A stretch of DNA of 64,000 nucleotides from Mesorhizobium loti (GTDB lineage Bacteria > Pseudomonadota > Alphaproteobacteria > Rhizobiales > Rhizobiaceae), in contig NZ_PJRO01000009.1 of the NCBI RefSeq assembly GCF_002858745.1, positions 124,001-188,000 of the forward strand. Reading direction: 5' to 3'. Positions 8,719-17,632 of this stretch are shown here, piece by piece. The position numbers were made by a program, and so were the translations under genes. Each line of letters opens with the position of its first letter. Position 1 is the first letter of the stretch. The notes beneath the pieces were generated by a model. The model was not told where the DNA came from. It was given only the letters and a program-made list of their open reading frames with translations, and did not search any database.

Positions 8719-9888
8719 TTACGCAGCCAGCGCCTGCGCCAGGTCGGCGATCAGGTCGTCGGCGTCCTCGATGCCGGCGGAGAGACGCACAAGCGAATCC
8801 GAGATGCCGATGGCTGCACGCTTTTCGGCGGGGATCGATGCGTGCGTCATCAGCGCCGGATGTTCGATCAGGCTTTCGACGCCGCCCAGGCTTTCGGCCA
8901 GCGCGAACAGGCGCGTATGCTCGAGGAAACGCTTGGTGCCGGCCAGGTCGCGGTCGAGCTCGACCGTGATCATGCCGCCGAATGCATCCATCTGCGTCTT
9001 GGCGAGCTTATGCTGCGGATGGCTCTCCAGGCCCGGATAGAGGACACGGCGGATATCCGATCGCGCCTCGAGCCAGCGCGCGATCGCGAGCCCGTTCGCG
9101 GAATGGCGTTCCATGCGTAGCGCCAGCGTTTTCAGGCCACGCAACGCCAGGAACGAGTCGAACGGTCCGGAAATGGCACCTACGGCGTTCTGCAGGAACT
9201 TGAACTGGTCGCGCAGCTCGGCATTGTCGCCGACGACCACGACCCCGCCGACCATGTCGGAATGGCCATTGAGATATTTGGTCACCGAATGCACGACAAT
9301 GTCGATACCGAGTTCCAGCGGTCGCTGGATGTAGGGACTGCAGAACGTGTTGTCGGCAACCGTGATCACGCCCTTGCGCCGGGCCAGCGCTGAAACCGCG
9401 GCAAGATCGATGAGGCGGAGCAGCGGATTGGTCGGCGTCTCCACCCACAGCAGCTTGGTTTCCGGCCGGATCGCAGCCTCGACCGCTGCGAGATCGGTGA
9501 AATCGACAAAACTCACCTGCAGCCCGGCCGAGCGCTTGCGCACGCGTTCGAGCAGGCGGAACGTGCCGCCATAGATGTCGTCGGTCGCGACGATATGGGC
9601 GCCGGCGTCGAGCGATTCCAGGATGTTGGCTATGGCTGCCAGGCCCGATGCATAGGCGAATGCCGCCGAGCCGCTTTCGAGATCTGCCACCGCGCGCTCG
9701 AAGGCGAAGCGGGTCGGGTTCTGGCTGCGGGCATATTCGAAACCCTTGTGCACGCCCGGTGACTGCTGCGCGTAGGTCGAGGTGGCGTAGATCGGCACCA
9801 TGACGGCGCCGGTGGTCGGGTCATGGCTCTGCCCGCCATGGATGGTGCGGGTCGAAAAAGCGAGCCTGTTCTTGCCCTGGATGGTCAT
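8719..9888 (-). CDS. Trans-sulfuration PLP enzyme, probable cystathionine gamma-lyase
   Basis: A 389-residue Cys/Met-metabolism PLP enzyme. The Schiff-base lysine is K204 in SVTKYLNGHSD, the phosphate-binding loop is YASGLAAI (about residues 79-86), and SQNPTR (about 55-60) is the family substrate/PLP segment. It overlaps the upstream cystathionine beta-synthase-like gene by ATGA. That pairing points to cystathionine gamma-lyase, which splits cystathionine into cysteine, 2-oxobutyrate and ammonia in reverse trans-sulfuration. Cystathionine gamma-synthase or homocysteine-using enzymes share the same fold, so the assignment rests mainly on context. Confidence 0.85.
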   Translation of the reverse strand: MTIQGKNRLAFSTRTIHGGQSHDPTTGAVMVPIYATSTYAQQSPGVHKGFEYARSQNPTRFAFERAVADLESGSAAFAYASGLAAIANILESLDAGAHIVATDDIYGGTFRLLERVRKRSAGLQVSFVDFTDLAAVEAAIRPETKLLWVETPTNPLLRLIDLAAVSALARRKGVITVADNTFCSPYIQRPLELGIDIVVHSVTKYLNGHSDMVGGVVVVGDNAELRDQFKFLQNAVGAISGPFDSFLALRGLKTLALRMERHSANGLAIARWLEARSDIRRVLYPGLESHPQHKLAKTQMDAFGGMITVELDRDLAGTKRFLEHTRLFALAESLGGVESLIEHPALMTHASIPAEKRAAIGISDSLVRLSAGIEDADDLIADLAQALAA

Positions 9889-11309
9889 CGGTTGCGCCTC
9901 AGATGGTTGATGAGATCGATGCGAGTGATGAGGCCGACGAATTCGTCGCCGTCGAAGACGATGGCGACTTCGTTGCGGTCGAAGACAGGCAACAGCGCGT
10001 CCAGCGTCTGGCTGGCCTGGAGTGTATGCAACTGGGCGGTCATGGCCGTGCGCACGGGCTGGTCGAAGCGCTGCCAGCGGCCGTCATAAGGGCCGTCGAC
10101 ATTGCCCAGGATGTCGCCCTCGTCGACGATGCCGACCAGCTTGCCGTCTTCAAGCACCGGCAATTGCGAGACGTCGCCCCGCCGCATGCGGCCATAGGCG
10201 GTGAGCAGTGTGTCATCCGGCCCCACGAACACCGTGCCGCCTTCGCGATGCGAACGGGCGACGAGATCGGAGAGGTCGCCATGCTGCTCGCGCTCAGCCA
10301 GGCCCTGTTCGGCCAGCCAGAAATCGTCGAACACCTTGGACAGATATTTGTTGCCGCTGTCGCAGACGAAGGTGACGACGCGTTTCGGTACTTTCTGTTC
10401 GCGGCAGTAGCGTAGCGCCGCCGACAGCAGCGTGCCGGAGGACGAGCCGGCCAGGATGCCTTCCTTGGAGAGCAGGTCCCGCACTGCCAGCATCGAGTGC
10501 CGGTCGGAGACCGAATAGGCCTTCTTGACCAGCGAGAGGTCGCAATTCGGCGGCACGAAATCCTCGCCGATGCCTTCCACGGTCCAACTGCCGGCCTCGA
10601 TCATCTCGCCGGTCTTGACCAGTGGCGCCAGCACCGAACCGACCGGATCGGCCAGTACCATCTCGGTCTTGGGCGAGACGCCGGCGAAGAAGCGGCCAAG
10701 GCCGGACAAGGTGCCGCCGGAACCGACGCCGACCACGACCGCATCGACGTCGCCGTCAAGCTGCTGCCAGATCTCGGGACCGGTGGTGGTTTCGTGCGCC
10801 AGCGGATTGGCCGGGTTGGAGAACTGGTTGGCGTAGAAGGCGCCGGGGATTTCGGTAGCCAGTTTCTCGGCCATGTCCTGGTAATATTCGGGGTGACCCT
10901 TGCCGACATCGGAGCGGGTCAGCCGCACCTCGGCGCCGAGCGCCCGCAGGTGCTGCACTTTCTCGCGCGACATCTTGTCGGGCACGATGAGGATGATGCG
11001 GTAGCCGCGTGGAATGCCGACCTGGGCCAAGCCAAGACCGGTATTGCCGGCGGTCGCCTCGATGATGACGCCGCCCGGACGCAGCCGGCCATCGCGCTCG
11101 GCCTGGTCGATCATGGAGCGGGCGATGCGGTCTTTGATCGAACCGCCGGGGTTCTGGCTTTCCAGTTTGATGAACAGCCGGCACTTGCCGGTGTCGAACT
11201 TCTTTAGCTCCACGATCGGCGTCTCGCCGATCAGGTCGAGCACCGATGCGACAGGCGGCTGCAGCCGCTTCATCGCGCCACCAGATTCTGCCTCAGCCTT
11301 CTTGCTCAT
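9885..11309 (-). CDS. Cystathionine beta-synthase-like PLP enzyme with C-terminal CBS domains
   Basis: A 474-residue fold-type II PLP enzyme that would condense homocysteine with serine to cystathionine. The PLP lysine is K59 in NPGGSIKDR and the PLP phosphate loop is in TAGNTGLGLA. The C-terminal third has two CBS repeats (AYGRMRRGDVSQLPVLEDGK and a second ending EFVGLITRIDLI) that may sense adenosyl compounds. The ATG at 11309 follows AGGGAG with a good spacer; a longer frame upstream has no ribosome-binding site. It lies directly upstream of and overlaps the lyase gene. A cysteine synthase with CBS domains is the main alternative. Confidence 0.83.
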   Translation of the reverse strand: MSKKAEAESGGAMKRLQPPVASVLDLIGETPIVELKKFDTGKCRLFIKLESQNPGGSIKDRIARSMIDQAERDGRLRPGGVIIEATAGNTGLGLAQVGIPRGYRIILIVPDKMSREKVQHLRALGAEVRLTRSDVGKGHPEYYQDMAEKLATEIPGAFYANQFSNPANPLAHETTTGPEIWQQLDGDVDAVVVGVGSGGTLSGLGRFFAGVSPKTEMVLADPVGSVLAPLVKTGEMIEAGSWTVEGIGEDFVPPNCDLSLVKKAYSVSDRHSMLAVRDLLSKEGILAGSSSGTLLSAALRYCREQKVPKRVVTFVCDSGNKYLSKVFDDFWLAEQGLAEREQHGDLSDLVARSHREGGTVFVGPDDTLLTAYGRMRRGDVSQLPVLEDGKLVGIVDEGDILGNVDGPYDGRWQRFDQPVRTAMTAQLHTLQASQTLDALLPVFDRNEVAIVFDGDEFVGLITRIDLINHLRRNR

Positions 11310-11384
11310 AGCAACGCTCCCTGACGGGGTGGCCGGATCGCTGCCGGCATGCGTCCTGATCGCAGAAGCGATGGCTTCTTGTCG

Positions 11385-11401
11385 AAGGAAAGAATTTCCT
11401 T
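11385..11401. promoter_or_regulatory. Inverted repeat upstream of the trans-sulfuration operon
   Basis: A perfect 7-bp inverted repeat, AAGGAAA and TTTCCTT with a 3-nt spacer, 76 to 92 bp upstream of the start at 11309. A plausible operator; no regulator gene is adjacent. Confidence 0.4.
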
Positions 11402-11573
11402 TGAACGGCAATCAGTAGAATGTCGTTTCAGTTCTCCGGGATTGCGCTCCCCTGATGGCCTTTTCAGCTCTTGCAGGGGAATGGTTTTCGCCGCTCACAA
11501 ACGAACATATGGCACGACAAGCGCGTTTGGCCAGTCCCCTTCCGTCTGCGGACAGAAGGAACGAGGCCTCGGT

Positions 11574-12329
11574 TCAAGCCTTGTCGATGCGCACTGTTTC
11601 GCCATCCGCCGGGATCAACAGCCGTTCGGCTCCGATGCCGGCGGCGTTGGCCGTCTGGCACAGCGTGGCGCGGTCGATCGTGGCATGGTCGAGCGCTTCC
11701 ATGTGCACGGCTATCACTTTGGCCTGGGGCGCCGAGCGGGCCACCTCGACGGTCTGCCTGTCATCCATGACGATCAACTCGCCATCCCAGCGTGCGCCGC
11801 AGGAATGGGTGACGATGATGTCGGGCCTTGTCGCCGCGATCGTCTCGATAACCGGCCGATAGAGCACCGTGTCGCCGGCCCAATAGAGCGACGGCTCGCC
11901 CTCTGCCTCAAGCGAAAAACCGATCACCGATCCCATCTTCTCGACCACCGGCCCCAGCCCATGGCTGCCGTCGCGGCGGGTCAGCCTGATGCCGTTCCAG
12001 GTGAGTTCGGAGGCGAGCGTCGTGACATCCTCGAAGCCGAAGCCGCGGATCTTGTCTTCGTTGCCCGGTTGGCAGATCAGCGGCAGGTCCTTCGCGATCG
12101 CTGTCTGCGCCACCGCGTCGAAATGGTCGGCATGCAGATGCGAGACAATCACCAGGTCGACGTCCTCGAGGATTTCCTCGATGCTCACCGGCAGGTCGAC
12201 CATCGGGTTTGGCGAACGGCCGGTGAAGGAGGGACGGCTGTGCTTGTCGCCAAGATCCGGATCGACCAGCAACGTCTTGCCGGCGACTTCGATCTTCAGC
12301 GCGGCATTTCGGAACAGACGGATTTTCAT
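11574..12329 (-). CDS. Metallo-beta-lactamase-fold hydrolase (UPF0173/YtkL-like)
   Basis: A 251-residue cytoplasmic metallo-hydrolase. The dinuclear zinc motif is HLHADHFD (about residues 65-72), with further ligands in DGSHGLG, WAGDTVLY and the C-terminal VHMEALDH. There is no signal peptide, and it is shorter and simpler than true beta-lactamases, so a lactonase, esterase or other hydrolase role is more likely. The ATG at 12329 has GAGGAC just upstream. It follows the dipeptide-type ABC genes on the same strand after a 128-bp gap, so it may belong to that catabolic unit. The specific substrate is unknown. Confidence 0.78.
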   Translation of the reverse strand: MKIRLFRNAALKIEVAGKTLLVDPDLGDKHSRPSFTGRSPNPMVDLPVSIEEILEDVDLVIVSHLHADHFDAVAQTAIAKDLPLICQPGNEDKIRGFGFEDVTTLASELTWNGIRLTRRDGSHGLGPVVEKMGSVIGFSLEAEGEPSLYWAGDTVLYRPVIETIAATRPDIIVTHSCGARWDGELIVMDDRQTVEVARSAPQAKVIAVHMEALDHATIDRATLCQTANAAGIGAERLLIPADGETVRIDKA

Positions 12330-12457
12330 GATGTCCTCGGCAAAGATGCGACGGTGCCGATGTGTATCCCGCTCTAGCTCCGGGTGAAAGGCATGGCGCC
12401 ATTCCTCGCCAGCGGAGGACGAAAAAAGATCGTCCTCTATTGGCTTGCCTGCCAGTT

Positions 12458-13249
12458 CTACCAGCGTATCGAAGGATCGGGTGTCGGAATGGCGTCAAGC
12501 AGTTCGCGGGTATAGGCGTGCTGCGGGCGCTCGAAAAGGTCGGCCGTCGCGGCATTCTCGACGATTTCGCCCGAGCGCAGCACGATGACACGGCTGCACA
12601 GCCGGCGGATCACCGACAGGTCGTGGCTGATGAAGGCGAGCGTCAGCCCGAGTTCCGCTACGAGTTTCTCAAGCAGCATGAGCACCTGCGCCTGCGAGGA
12701 CACGTCGAGACCGGAGACGATCTCGTCGGCGAGGATGAACTCCGGTCGCATGGCGATGGCACGGGCGATGCCGACGCGCTGGCGCTGGCCACCAGAGAGT
12801 TCGTGCGGATAGCGCTGGGCGAACTCGGCCGGCAGGCCGACATGTTCGAGCGCCTCGCCGACACGCGGGTCGTTCGCCCTGGCATTCAGCGGTGCTGCCA
12901 CCGTGCGCCCGACCGTCAGGCGCGGATTGAGTGACGACAGCGGGTCCTGGAAGATCATCTGGATGCGCGGCCGCAGTGGCCGCATGGCCGCGTCGGAAAG
13001 ATGCGCGATATCGTGCCCGTCGAACAGCATCCGGCCGCCACTCGGCTCGGCAAGCCGAACCATCGTGCGCCCCAGCGTGGTCTTGCCCGATCCTGAACCG
13101 CCGACGATGCCAAGCACCACGCCGCGCGGGACGGTGAAGCTGATGCCTTTCAGGATCTCCAGCCGGGGTGCCGGGCCAAACAGCGGCTTTCGCGTCATGT
13201 CGGCGACATCGACGCGCAGGTCCGAAACCTCGAAGATATTATCAGCCAC
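12458..13249 (-). CDS. Dipeptide/oligopeptide ABC transporter ATPase, DppF-type
   Basis: A 263-residue ATPase with Walker A GGSGSGKTT, the signature LSGGQRQRVGIARA, Walker B FILADEIVSGLD and the switch His in FISHD. The C-terminal segment ERPQHAYTRELLDAIP is the oligopeptide-transporter ATPase tail. The GTG at 13249 is chosen because GGAGG lies five bases upstream and it overlaps the previous gene by 8 bp. It is the last gene of the five-gene importer. Confidence 0.88.
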   Translation of the reverse strand: MADNIFEVSDLRVDVADMTRKPLFGPAPRLEILKGISFTVPRGVVLGIVGGSGSGKTTLGRTMVRLAEPSGGRMLFDGHDIAHLSDAAMRPLRPRIQMIFQDPLSSLNPRLTVGRTVAAPLNARANDPRVGEALEHVGLPAEFAQRYPHELSGGQRQRVGIARAIAMRPEFILADEIVSGLDVSSQAQVLMLLEKLVAELGLTLAFISHDLSVIRRLCSRVIVLRSGEIVENAATADLFERPQHAYTRELLDAIPTPDPSIRW

Positions 13250-14132
13250 GGGCGCCTCCGTTCGGACGCCATGCGGCGTCACTGGCTGCTATTTCGGCGG
13301 CAACGGTTTCAAGGACTTCGTGTGGCACAGGTTTCAGCGAGGACGACGGATCGGTATGACGCGGCGTTGCCGCCAGCAGTGCTGAACTGTAGCCATGCTG
13401 CGGGGCAGCGAAGAAGCGCTCCACGGTGGTGTCCTCCACCACCTTGCCGGCATAAAGCACCGAAAGCGTGTCGCAGACCTTGGACACGACGCCGAGGTCA
13501 TGGGTGACGAACAGCAGCGCGGTGCCGTGGCGGGCCTGCAGTTCTGAGATCAGCTTCAGGATCTGCTTCTGCACGGTGACGTCCAGCGCCGTCGTCGGCT
13601 CGTCGGCGACGATCAGCTTCGGCTCGGCGGCAAAGGCCGAGGCGATCAGGATGCGCTGGCGCATGCCGCCGGAGAGTTCATGCGGATAGAGCCGCATGAT
13701 GCGCTCGGGCTCCGGGATGCTGACCTCCGCCAGCACTTCGAGTGCGCGCGTGGTGGCGCGCGCCTTCGTCCAGCCGAGGATGTCGACAAGGCGATCCGTG
13801 ATCTGCGGGCCGATGCGTCGCGACGGGTTGAGCGCGGTCAAAGGATCCTGCGGGATCAGTGCCGCCTTGGCTCCGATCAGCCGCCGGCGCTCGGCTGGCG
13901 ATACCTTCTGCAGGTCCTGCCCATCCAGCAGGATTTCGCCCTCGATGATCTCGACTGCTTTGGGAAGCACGCCGAGCACGGCCTTGCCGATCATGCTCTT
14001 GCCGGCGCCGCTTTCGCCGACCAGCCCGCGCACGCAGCCGGCCGGCAGGCTGATGTCGACCGACCGCAGCAGGCGCTGGCCGGTGCCGGCAAGCCGCGCG
14101 GAAAGGCCGCGTATCTCCAGAAAGCCGCTCAT
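13242..14132 (-). CDS. Dipeptide/oligopeptide ABC transporter ATPase, DppD-type
   Basis: A 296-residue ATPase, partner of the DppF-like protein. Walker A is GESGAGKSM, the signature is LSGGMRQRILIASA, Walker B is LIVADEPTTALD and the switch His is in FVTHD. The tail AAPQHGYSSALLAATP is the oligopeptide ATPase C-terminal motif. The ATG at 14132 overlaps the stop of the upstream permease (ATGA). The gene is part of an operon reading leftward from the binding protein at 17566. Confidence 0.88.
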   Translation of the reverse strand: MSGFLEIRGLSARLAGTGQRLLRSVDISLPAGCVRGLVGESGAGKSMIGKAVLGVLPKAVEIIEGEILLDGQDLQKVSPAERRRLIGAKAALIPQDPLTALNPSRRIGPQITDRLVDILGWTKARATTRALEVLAEVSIPEPERIMRLYPHELSGGMRQRILIASAFAAEPKLIVADEPTTALDVTVQKQILKLISELQARHGTALLFVTHDLGVVSKVCDTLSVLYAGKVVEDTTVERFFAAPQHGYSSALLAATPRHTDPSSSLKPVPHEVLETVAAEIAASDAAWRPNGGARG

Positions 14133-14980
14133 CGCAACACCGGATCGAAACGTTCGCGCAGGCCATCGCCGAATTGCGCGAAGGAAAGAACGGTGAGGAA
14201 CAGCGCAACGAGCGGGAATACCAGCACCCACCAGGCCTGGTGAATGCTGGTGCGGCCTTCCGCGATCATGCCGCCCCAGGTCGGCTGGTCGGTCGAGATC
14301 GACAGGTTCACGAAGGACAGGATCGCCTCGACGATGACGGCAATGCCCATTTCCAGCGTCAGCAGCGCGATGATGGTGGGCAACACATTGGGCAGGATTT
14401 CGGTGGCCAGCGTGCGCAGCCGGGTGAAGCCAGCCACCTTGGCGCTGTGCACATAATCCATCTTCGACTGGTTCAGCGTCTCTGCACGCACCACGCGGCA
14501 GAAGCGTGTCCAGTCGATGATGACGATGGCCAGGATGACGGAGGTGAGGCCGGTGCCGAGCACGGCGATCAACAGGATCGCGAACAGCACCGGCGGGAAG
14601 GCCATCCAGATATCGACCAGCCGGCTGATCAGCCTGTCAGCCCAGCCGCGATAGAAGCCGGCGACCATGCCGAGCGCCGAGCCAAGCAGGCAGGTGGCGG
14701 TGCCGGCGATCAGCGCGACGACCAGCGCGATACGCGCGCCGTGGATGATGCGCGACAGCACATCGCGGCCAAGGCTGTCGGTGCCCAGCCAGTAGCCTGG
14801 TTCCGCGCCCGCCACCCAGGCCGGAGGAAGGCGACCGAGCATCAGGTCCTGCGCCAGCGGATCATGCGGGCTGATCCATGGCGCCAGCAGCGCTGCCAGC
14901 ACGAACAGGGTCAGCCACACGGCCGAGAGCCATAATCTTGCGCCGGAACGCCGGCGTATGGAACCACGCCCGTCAAGCAT
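14129..14980 (-). CDS. Dipeptide-type ABC transporter permease, DppC-like
   Basis: A 283-residue inner-membrane permease. An N-terminal helix (LSAVWLTLFVLAALLAPWI) is followed by the family motif GTDSLGRDVLSRIIHGARIAL, typical of DppC/OppC, and later helices. The coupling loop lies around VHSAKVAGFTRLRTLATEIL. It overlaps the DppB-like gene by 8 bp upstream and the DppD-like gene downstream. Confidence 0.88.
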   Translation of the reverse strand: MLDGRGSIRRRSGARLWLSAVWLTLFVLAALLAPWISPHDPLAQDLMLGRLPPAWVAGAEPGYWLGTDSLGRDVLSRIIHGARIALVVALIAGTATCLLGSALGMVAGFYRGWADRLISRLVDIWMAFPPVLFAILLIAVLGTGLTSVILAIVIIDWTRFCRVVRAETLNQSKMDYVHSAKVAGFTRLRTLATEILPNVLPTIIALLTLEMGIAVIVEAILSFVNLSISTDQPTWGGMIAEGRTSIHQAWWVLVFPLVALFLTVLSFAQFGDGLRERFDPVLR

Positions 14981-15983
14981 GGCGCAGCTTCGGATTGAGG
15001 AAGGCGTAGGTCATGTCGACGGCCAGATTGACGAAGGTGAACAGGATGGCGAACAGGATGACGATGCCCTGGATCAGCGGCAGGTCGCGGTTGATGACGG
15101 CGTCGATCGCCATGTTGCCGAGCCCCTCATAAGAAAACAGCCGCTCGATGATGACGGTGCCGCCGATCAGGAAGGTGAACTGCACACCGACCAGGGTGAG
15201 CGTCGGCAGGATCGAGTTGGGCAGCGCCTCCGACAGGATCACCTTGGTCTCCGAGTAGCCCTTGGTTCGGGCAAGCACCGAATAGTCGAGGTTCACCGTC
15301 TCTTTCAGGGATAGCTTGAGCAGTTGCGAGATGATCGCCGCCAGCGGCAAGGCGAGCGCCAGCGCCGGCATGAACATGTGCGAAAGCAGGTCGGCCATGA
15401 TGTCGAAGCGCAGTCGCAGCAGGCTCTCGAACAGGTAGAACTGGCTGGTGAAGGGCAGTTCCAGCCGCGGTGAGACGCGGCCGGAAATCTGGAAAACGGG
15501 CCAGAGCACGCCGAACAGCAGGATCAGCGCAAGTCCCCACAGAAAATCCGGTATCGACAGGCCGATGCCGTTGGCAACGTCAATGCCGGCCTCCGTCTTG
15601 CGTCCGCGGAAACGCGTGCCGAGGACGGCAAGGGTTCCCCCGATCGCCACCGCCATCACCAATGCCATGATGGACAATTCCAGCGTCGCCGGCAGGCGAT
15701 CGAGCACCAGCGACAGCACGGGCTGGCGGGTCGAGATCGACGTGCCGAAATCGCCATGCAGCACGTTGCTGAACCAGATGATGAACTGCTCGAAGATGGA
15801 TTTGTCGAGCCCGTAGAGTGTCTTCAGCCGTTCGATATCGGCTTCGGAAGCTCCGGGTGGCAGCATCATGGCAATGGGGTTTCCGGGCACCACCCGGATG
15901 ACGACAAAAACGATCACGGCCACGCCGAACAAGGTGATCAGCGTGGTTACGAGCCGGGAGACGGTCTGGCGAAGTAGCATCAT
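14973..15983 (-). CDS. Dipeptide-type ABC transporter permease, DppB-like
   Basis: A 336-residue permease of the DppB/OppB type. The N-terminal helix (LVTTLITLFGVAVIVFVVIRVVPG) with the following GNPIAMMLPPG is a family hallmark. The coupling loop appears as ARTKGYSETKVILSEALPN. The start is uncertain by one codon because two ATG codons are adjacent and no clear ribosome-binding site precedes them. The hairpin at 15995-16022 separates it from the binding-protein gene. Confidence 0.87.
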   Translation of the reverse strand: MMLLRQTVSRLVTTLITLFGVAVIVFVVIRVVPGNPIAMMLPPGASEADIERLKTLYGLDKSIFEQFIIWFSNVLHGDFGTSISTRQPVLSLVLDRLPATLELSIMALVMAVAIGGTLAVLGTRFRGRKTEAGIDVANGIGLSIPDFLWGLALILLFGVLWPVFQISGRVSPRLELPFTSQFYLFESLLRLRFDIMADLLSHMFMPALALALPLAAIISQLLKLSLKETVNLDYSVLARTKGYSETKVILSEALPNSILPTLTLVGVQFTFLIGGTVIIERLFSYEGLGNMAIDAVINRDLPLIQGIVILFAILFTFVNLAVDMTYAFLNPKLRHA

Positions 15984-15994
15984 GAGGAGAAGGC

Positions 15995-16022
15995 CCCCGG
16001 CCCGGCGAAAACCGGGCCGGGG
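15995..16022 (-). other. GC-rich hairpin between binding-protein and permease genes
   Basis: An 11-bp perfect inverted repeat (CCCCGGCCCGG with its complement, 6-nt loop CGAAAA), starting 9 bp after the binding-protein stop. There is no T-run after it on the coding strand. It is therefore more likely an mRNA-stabilising or partial-attenuation stem, as is common after periplasmic-binding-protein genes, than a full terminator. Confidence 0.7.
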
Positions 16023-16030
16023 ATTTCAGT

Positions 16031-17566
16031 TTATGCGCGCTTGATCAGGTGCGGCAGCAGCGCACCCGACTTGTGCGGCGTCACCTTCAGGCCCTCGCGG
16101 TGCACGATCGGCTGCGCATATTGCAGCAGTGGGATCACCAGCCCTTCTTCGGCGATGTAGCGGTCGACATCCTTCCAGCCCTGGATGCGCTTGGCTTCGT
16201 CCTTTTCACCCCATAGCGGGATGATGCGATCGACGAGATCCTTGCCGTCCCAGACCGAGTGCGGGCTCGGGCCGAACATGGCGAAGCCCGTCGAGGTGGT
16301 CGGATCGCCAACGGCGTTGCCCCAGTTGTAGAAGGCGGCCGGCGCCAGCTTGTCGGCAGCACGCAGTTCGTAATGCTGCGCGATCTCGTAGACCTCGATT
16401 TCCGCTTCGATGCCGACCTTGCGCCACATGCCGACGATCGCCTGGATCATCTCATAATCCTTCGGCTTGAAGCCGCGTGTGGTCTGGAGCTTGAACTTCA
16501 CCGGCTTTTCGGGCGAATAGCCGGAAGCAGCCAGCAGCTTCTTCGCCTCCTCGGCATTCGGCTCGACCTTGATCGAGGTGTCGTAGGCCGCGTATTCCGG
16601 GGTCTCCAGCGTTGCCAGCGGCACGCCATAGCCTCGCAGGAGGCGGTCGATCAGCAACTGCTTGTCGATGACCTTGATGGCGGCGAGGCGGACGTTCTTG
16701 TCGAGCATCGGGTCGACGTCGTTGATGAAGATCATCGCGATGTCGGAGATGGTTTCACAGCTGCCCTTGAGCTTGCCGCCGATCAGCCGGTCATATTCTT
16801 CATACGGGATTTCCAGCGTCACGTCTGAGTTGCCGGATTCGATCTCGGCCACGCGGCTGGCGGCGTCGGTGACGAACTTGATGGTGACAGTCTCGAAGTC
16901 CGGCTTGCCACCCCAATAGTCGGGATTGGCCTTCAGCCGCACGAAGGCGTTGCGCTCGTAGCGGTCGACCATATAGGGGCCGGTGCCGATCGGCTTGGCC
17001 TCGAAGCCTTCGGCGCCGACCTTCTCGTAGTAGGCCTTCGGCAGCACATAGCCGGTCAGGAACGACATCCACTTGAAGATGGTCGGCTCGAACTCGATGA
17101 CGTCGGCCTCGACGCGGTTGCCGGTGACCTTGAAGTTGCCGACCTTCGACCAGACGAACTGGATCGGGTTGCCGGTCTCCGCCTTGCCGGCGCGCGCCAG
17201 CGACCAGGCGACGTCCTCGGCGGTGAAGGGGCTGCCGTCATGCCATTTGACGCCCTCGCGGACGACCAGGAAGATCTTGGAGCGGTCGTCGTTCCAGCCC
17301 CATTCGGTGATCAGGCCCGGCGCGAAGGAGAGATCCGGGTTCTGGTGAATGAACATGTCGAAGACGGACTGGTAGAAGCCCTGGATGGTCGGGTTCACCG
17401 CCGACGGGCCGACAGTCGGATCCCACGACGGCAGGTTGACGTTGTAGGCGATGGTGAGCTCGTCCTTGCCCTGGGCAAAGACTTTGCCAGGCAGCGTCAG
17501 GCTGGCAGCGGCCACACCGGCGCCAGCCAGCTTGAGAAGGGTACGTCTGTTTGGTTGTTCGTTCAT
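16031..17566 (-). CDS. Dipeptide-type ABC transporter, periplasmic substrate-binding protein (family 5)
   Basis: A 511-residue SBP_bac_5 protein that would capture a peptide, opine-like or other solute for the adjacent permeases. The N-terminus has a twin-arginine-like signal (NRRTLLKLAGAG, arginines at residues 7-8, cleavage near KVFAQG), suggesting folded export. The mature part begins DELTIAYNVNLPSWDP and contains the family segment REGVKWHDGSPFTAEDV. The ATG at 17566 has GGGGAA upstream; earlier in-frame ATG codons have no ribosome-binding site. It lies between a RidA gene and the ABC permeases in a leftward operon led by the flavoprotein at 19658. Confidence 0.87.
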   Translation of the reverse strand: MNEQPNRRTLLKLAGAGVAAASLTLPGKVFAQGKDELTIAYNVNLPSWDPTVGPSAVNPTIQGFYQSVFDMFIHQNPDLSFAPGLITEWGWNDDRSKIFLVVREGVKWHDGSPFTAEDVAWSLARAGKAETGNPIQFVWSKVGNFKVTGNRVEADVIEFEPTIFKWMSFLTGYVLPKAYYEKVGAEGFEAKPIGTGPYMVDRYERNAFVRLKANPDYWGGKPDFETVTIKFVTDAASRVAEIESGNSDVTLEIPYEEYDRLIGGKLKGSCETISDIAMIFINDVDPMLDKNVRLAAIKVIDKQLLIDRLLRGYGVPLATLETPEYAAYDTSIKVEPNAEEAKKLLAASGYSPEKPVKFKLQTTRGFKPKDYEMIQAIVGMWRKVGIEAEIEVYEIAQHYELRAADKLAPAAFYNWGNAVGDPTTSTGFAMFGPSPHSVWDGKDLVDRIIPLWGEKDEAKRIQGWKDVDRYIAEEGLVIPLLQYAQPIVHREGLKVTPHKSGALLPHLIKRA

Positions 17567-17576
17567 GGTCGTGTTC

Positions 17577-17603
17577 CCCATTATTTTAGTGCCCATTATT
17601 TTA
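17577..17603. repeat. 12-bp direct repeat upstream of the binding-protein gene
   Basis: CCCATTATTTTA occurs twice, at 17577-17588 and 17592-17603, with a 15-nt period. The AT-rich repeat covers the leader of the binding-protein gene and could be a protein site or a simple slippage duplication. Confidence 0.5.
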
Positions 17604-17632
17604 TCGCGTGAGGCGATCGATCCCCGGCCTGG

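Noticed and set aside
11574..12329. Beta-lactamase or antibiotic-resistance gene
   Set aside because: The HxHxDH fold is shared by many hydrolases; there is no signal peptide and the UPF0173/YtkL-like pattern fits better.
17577..17603. CRISPR or satellite repeat
   Set aside because: Only two 12-bp copies with a 3-nt gap; no array.
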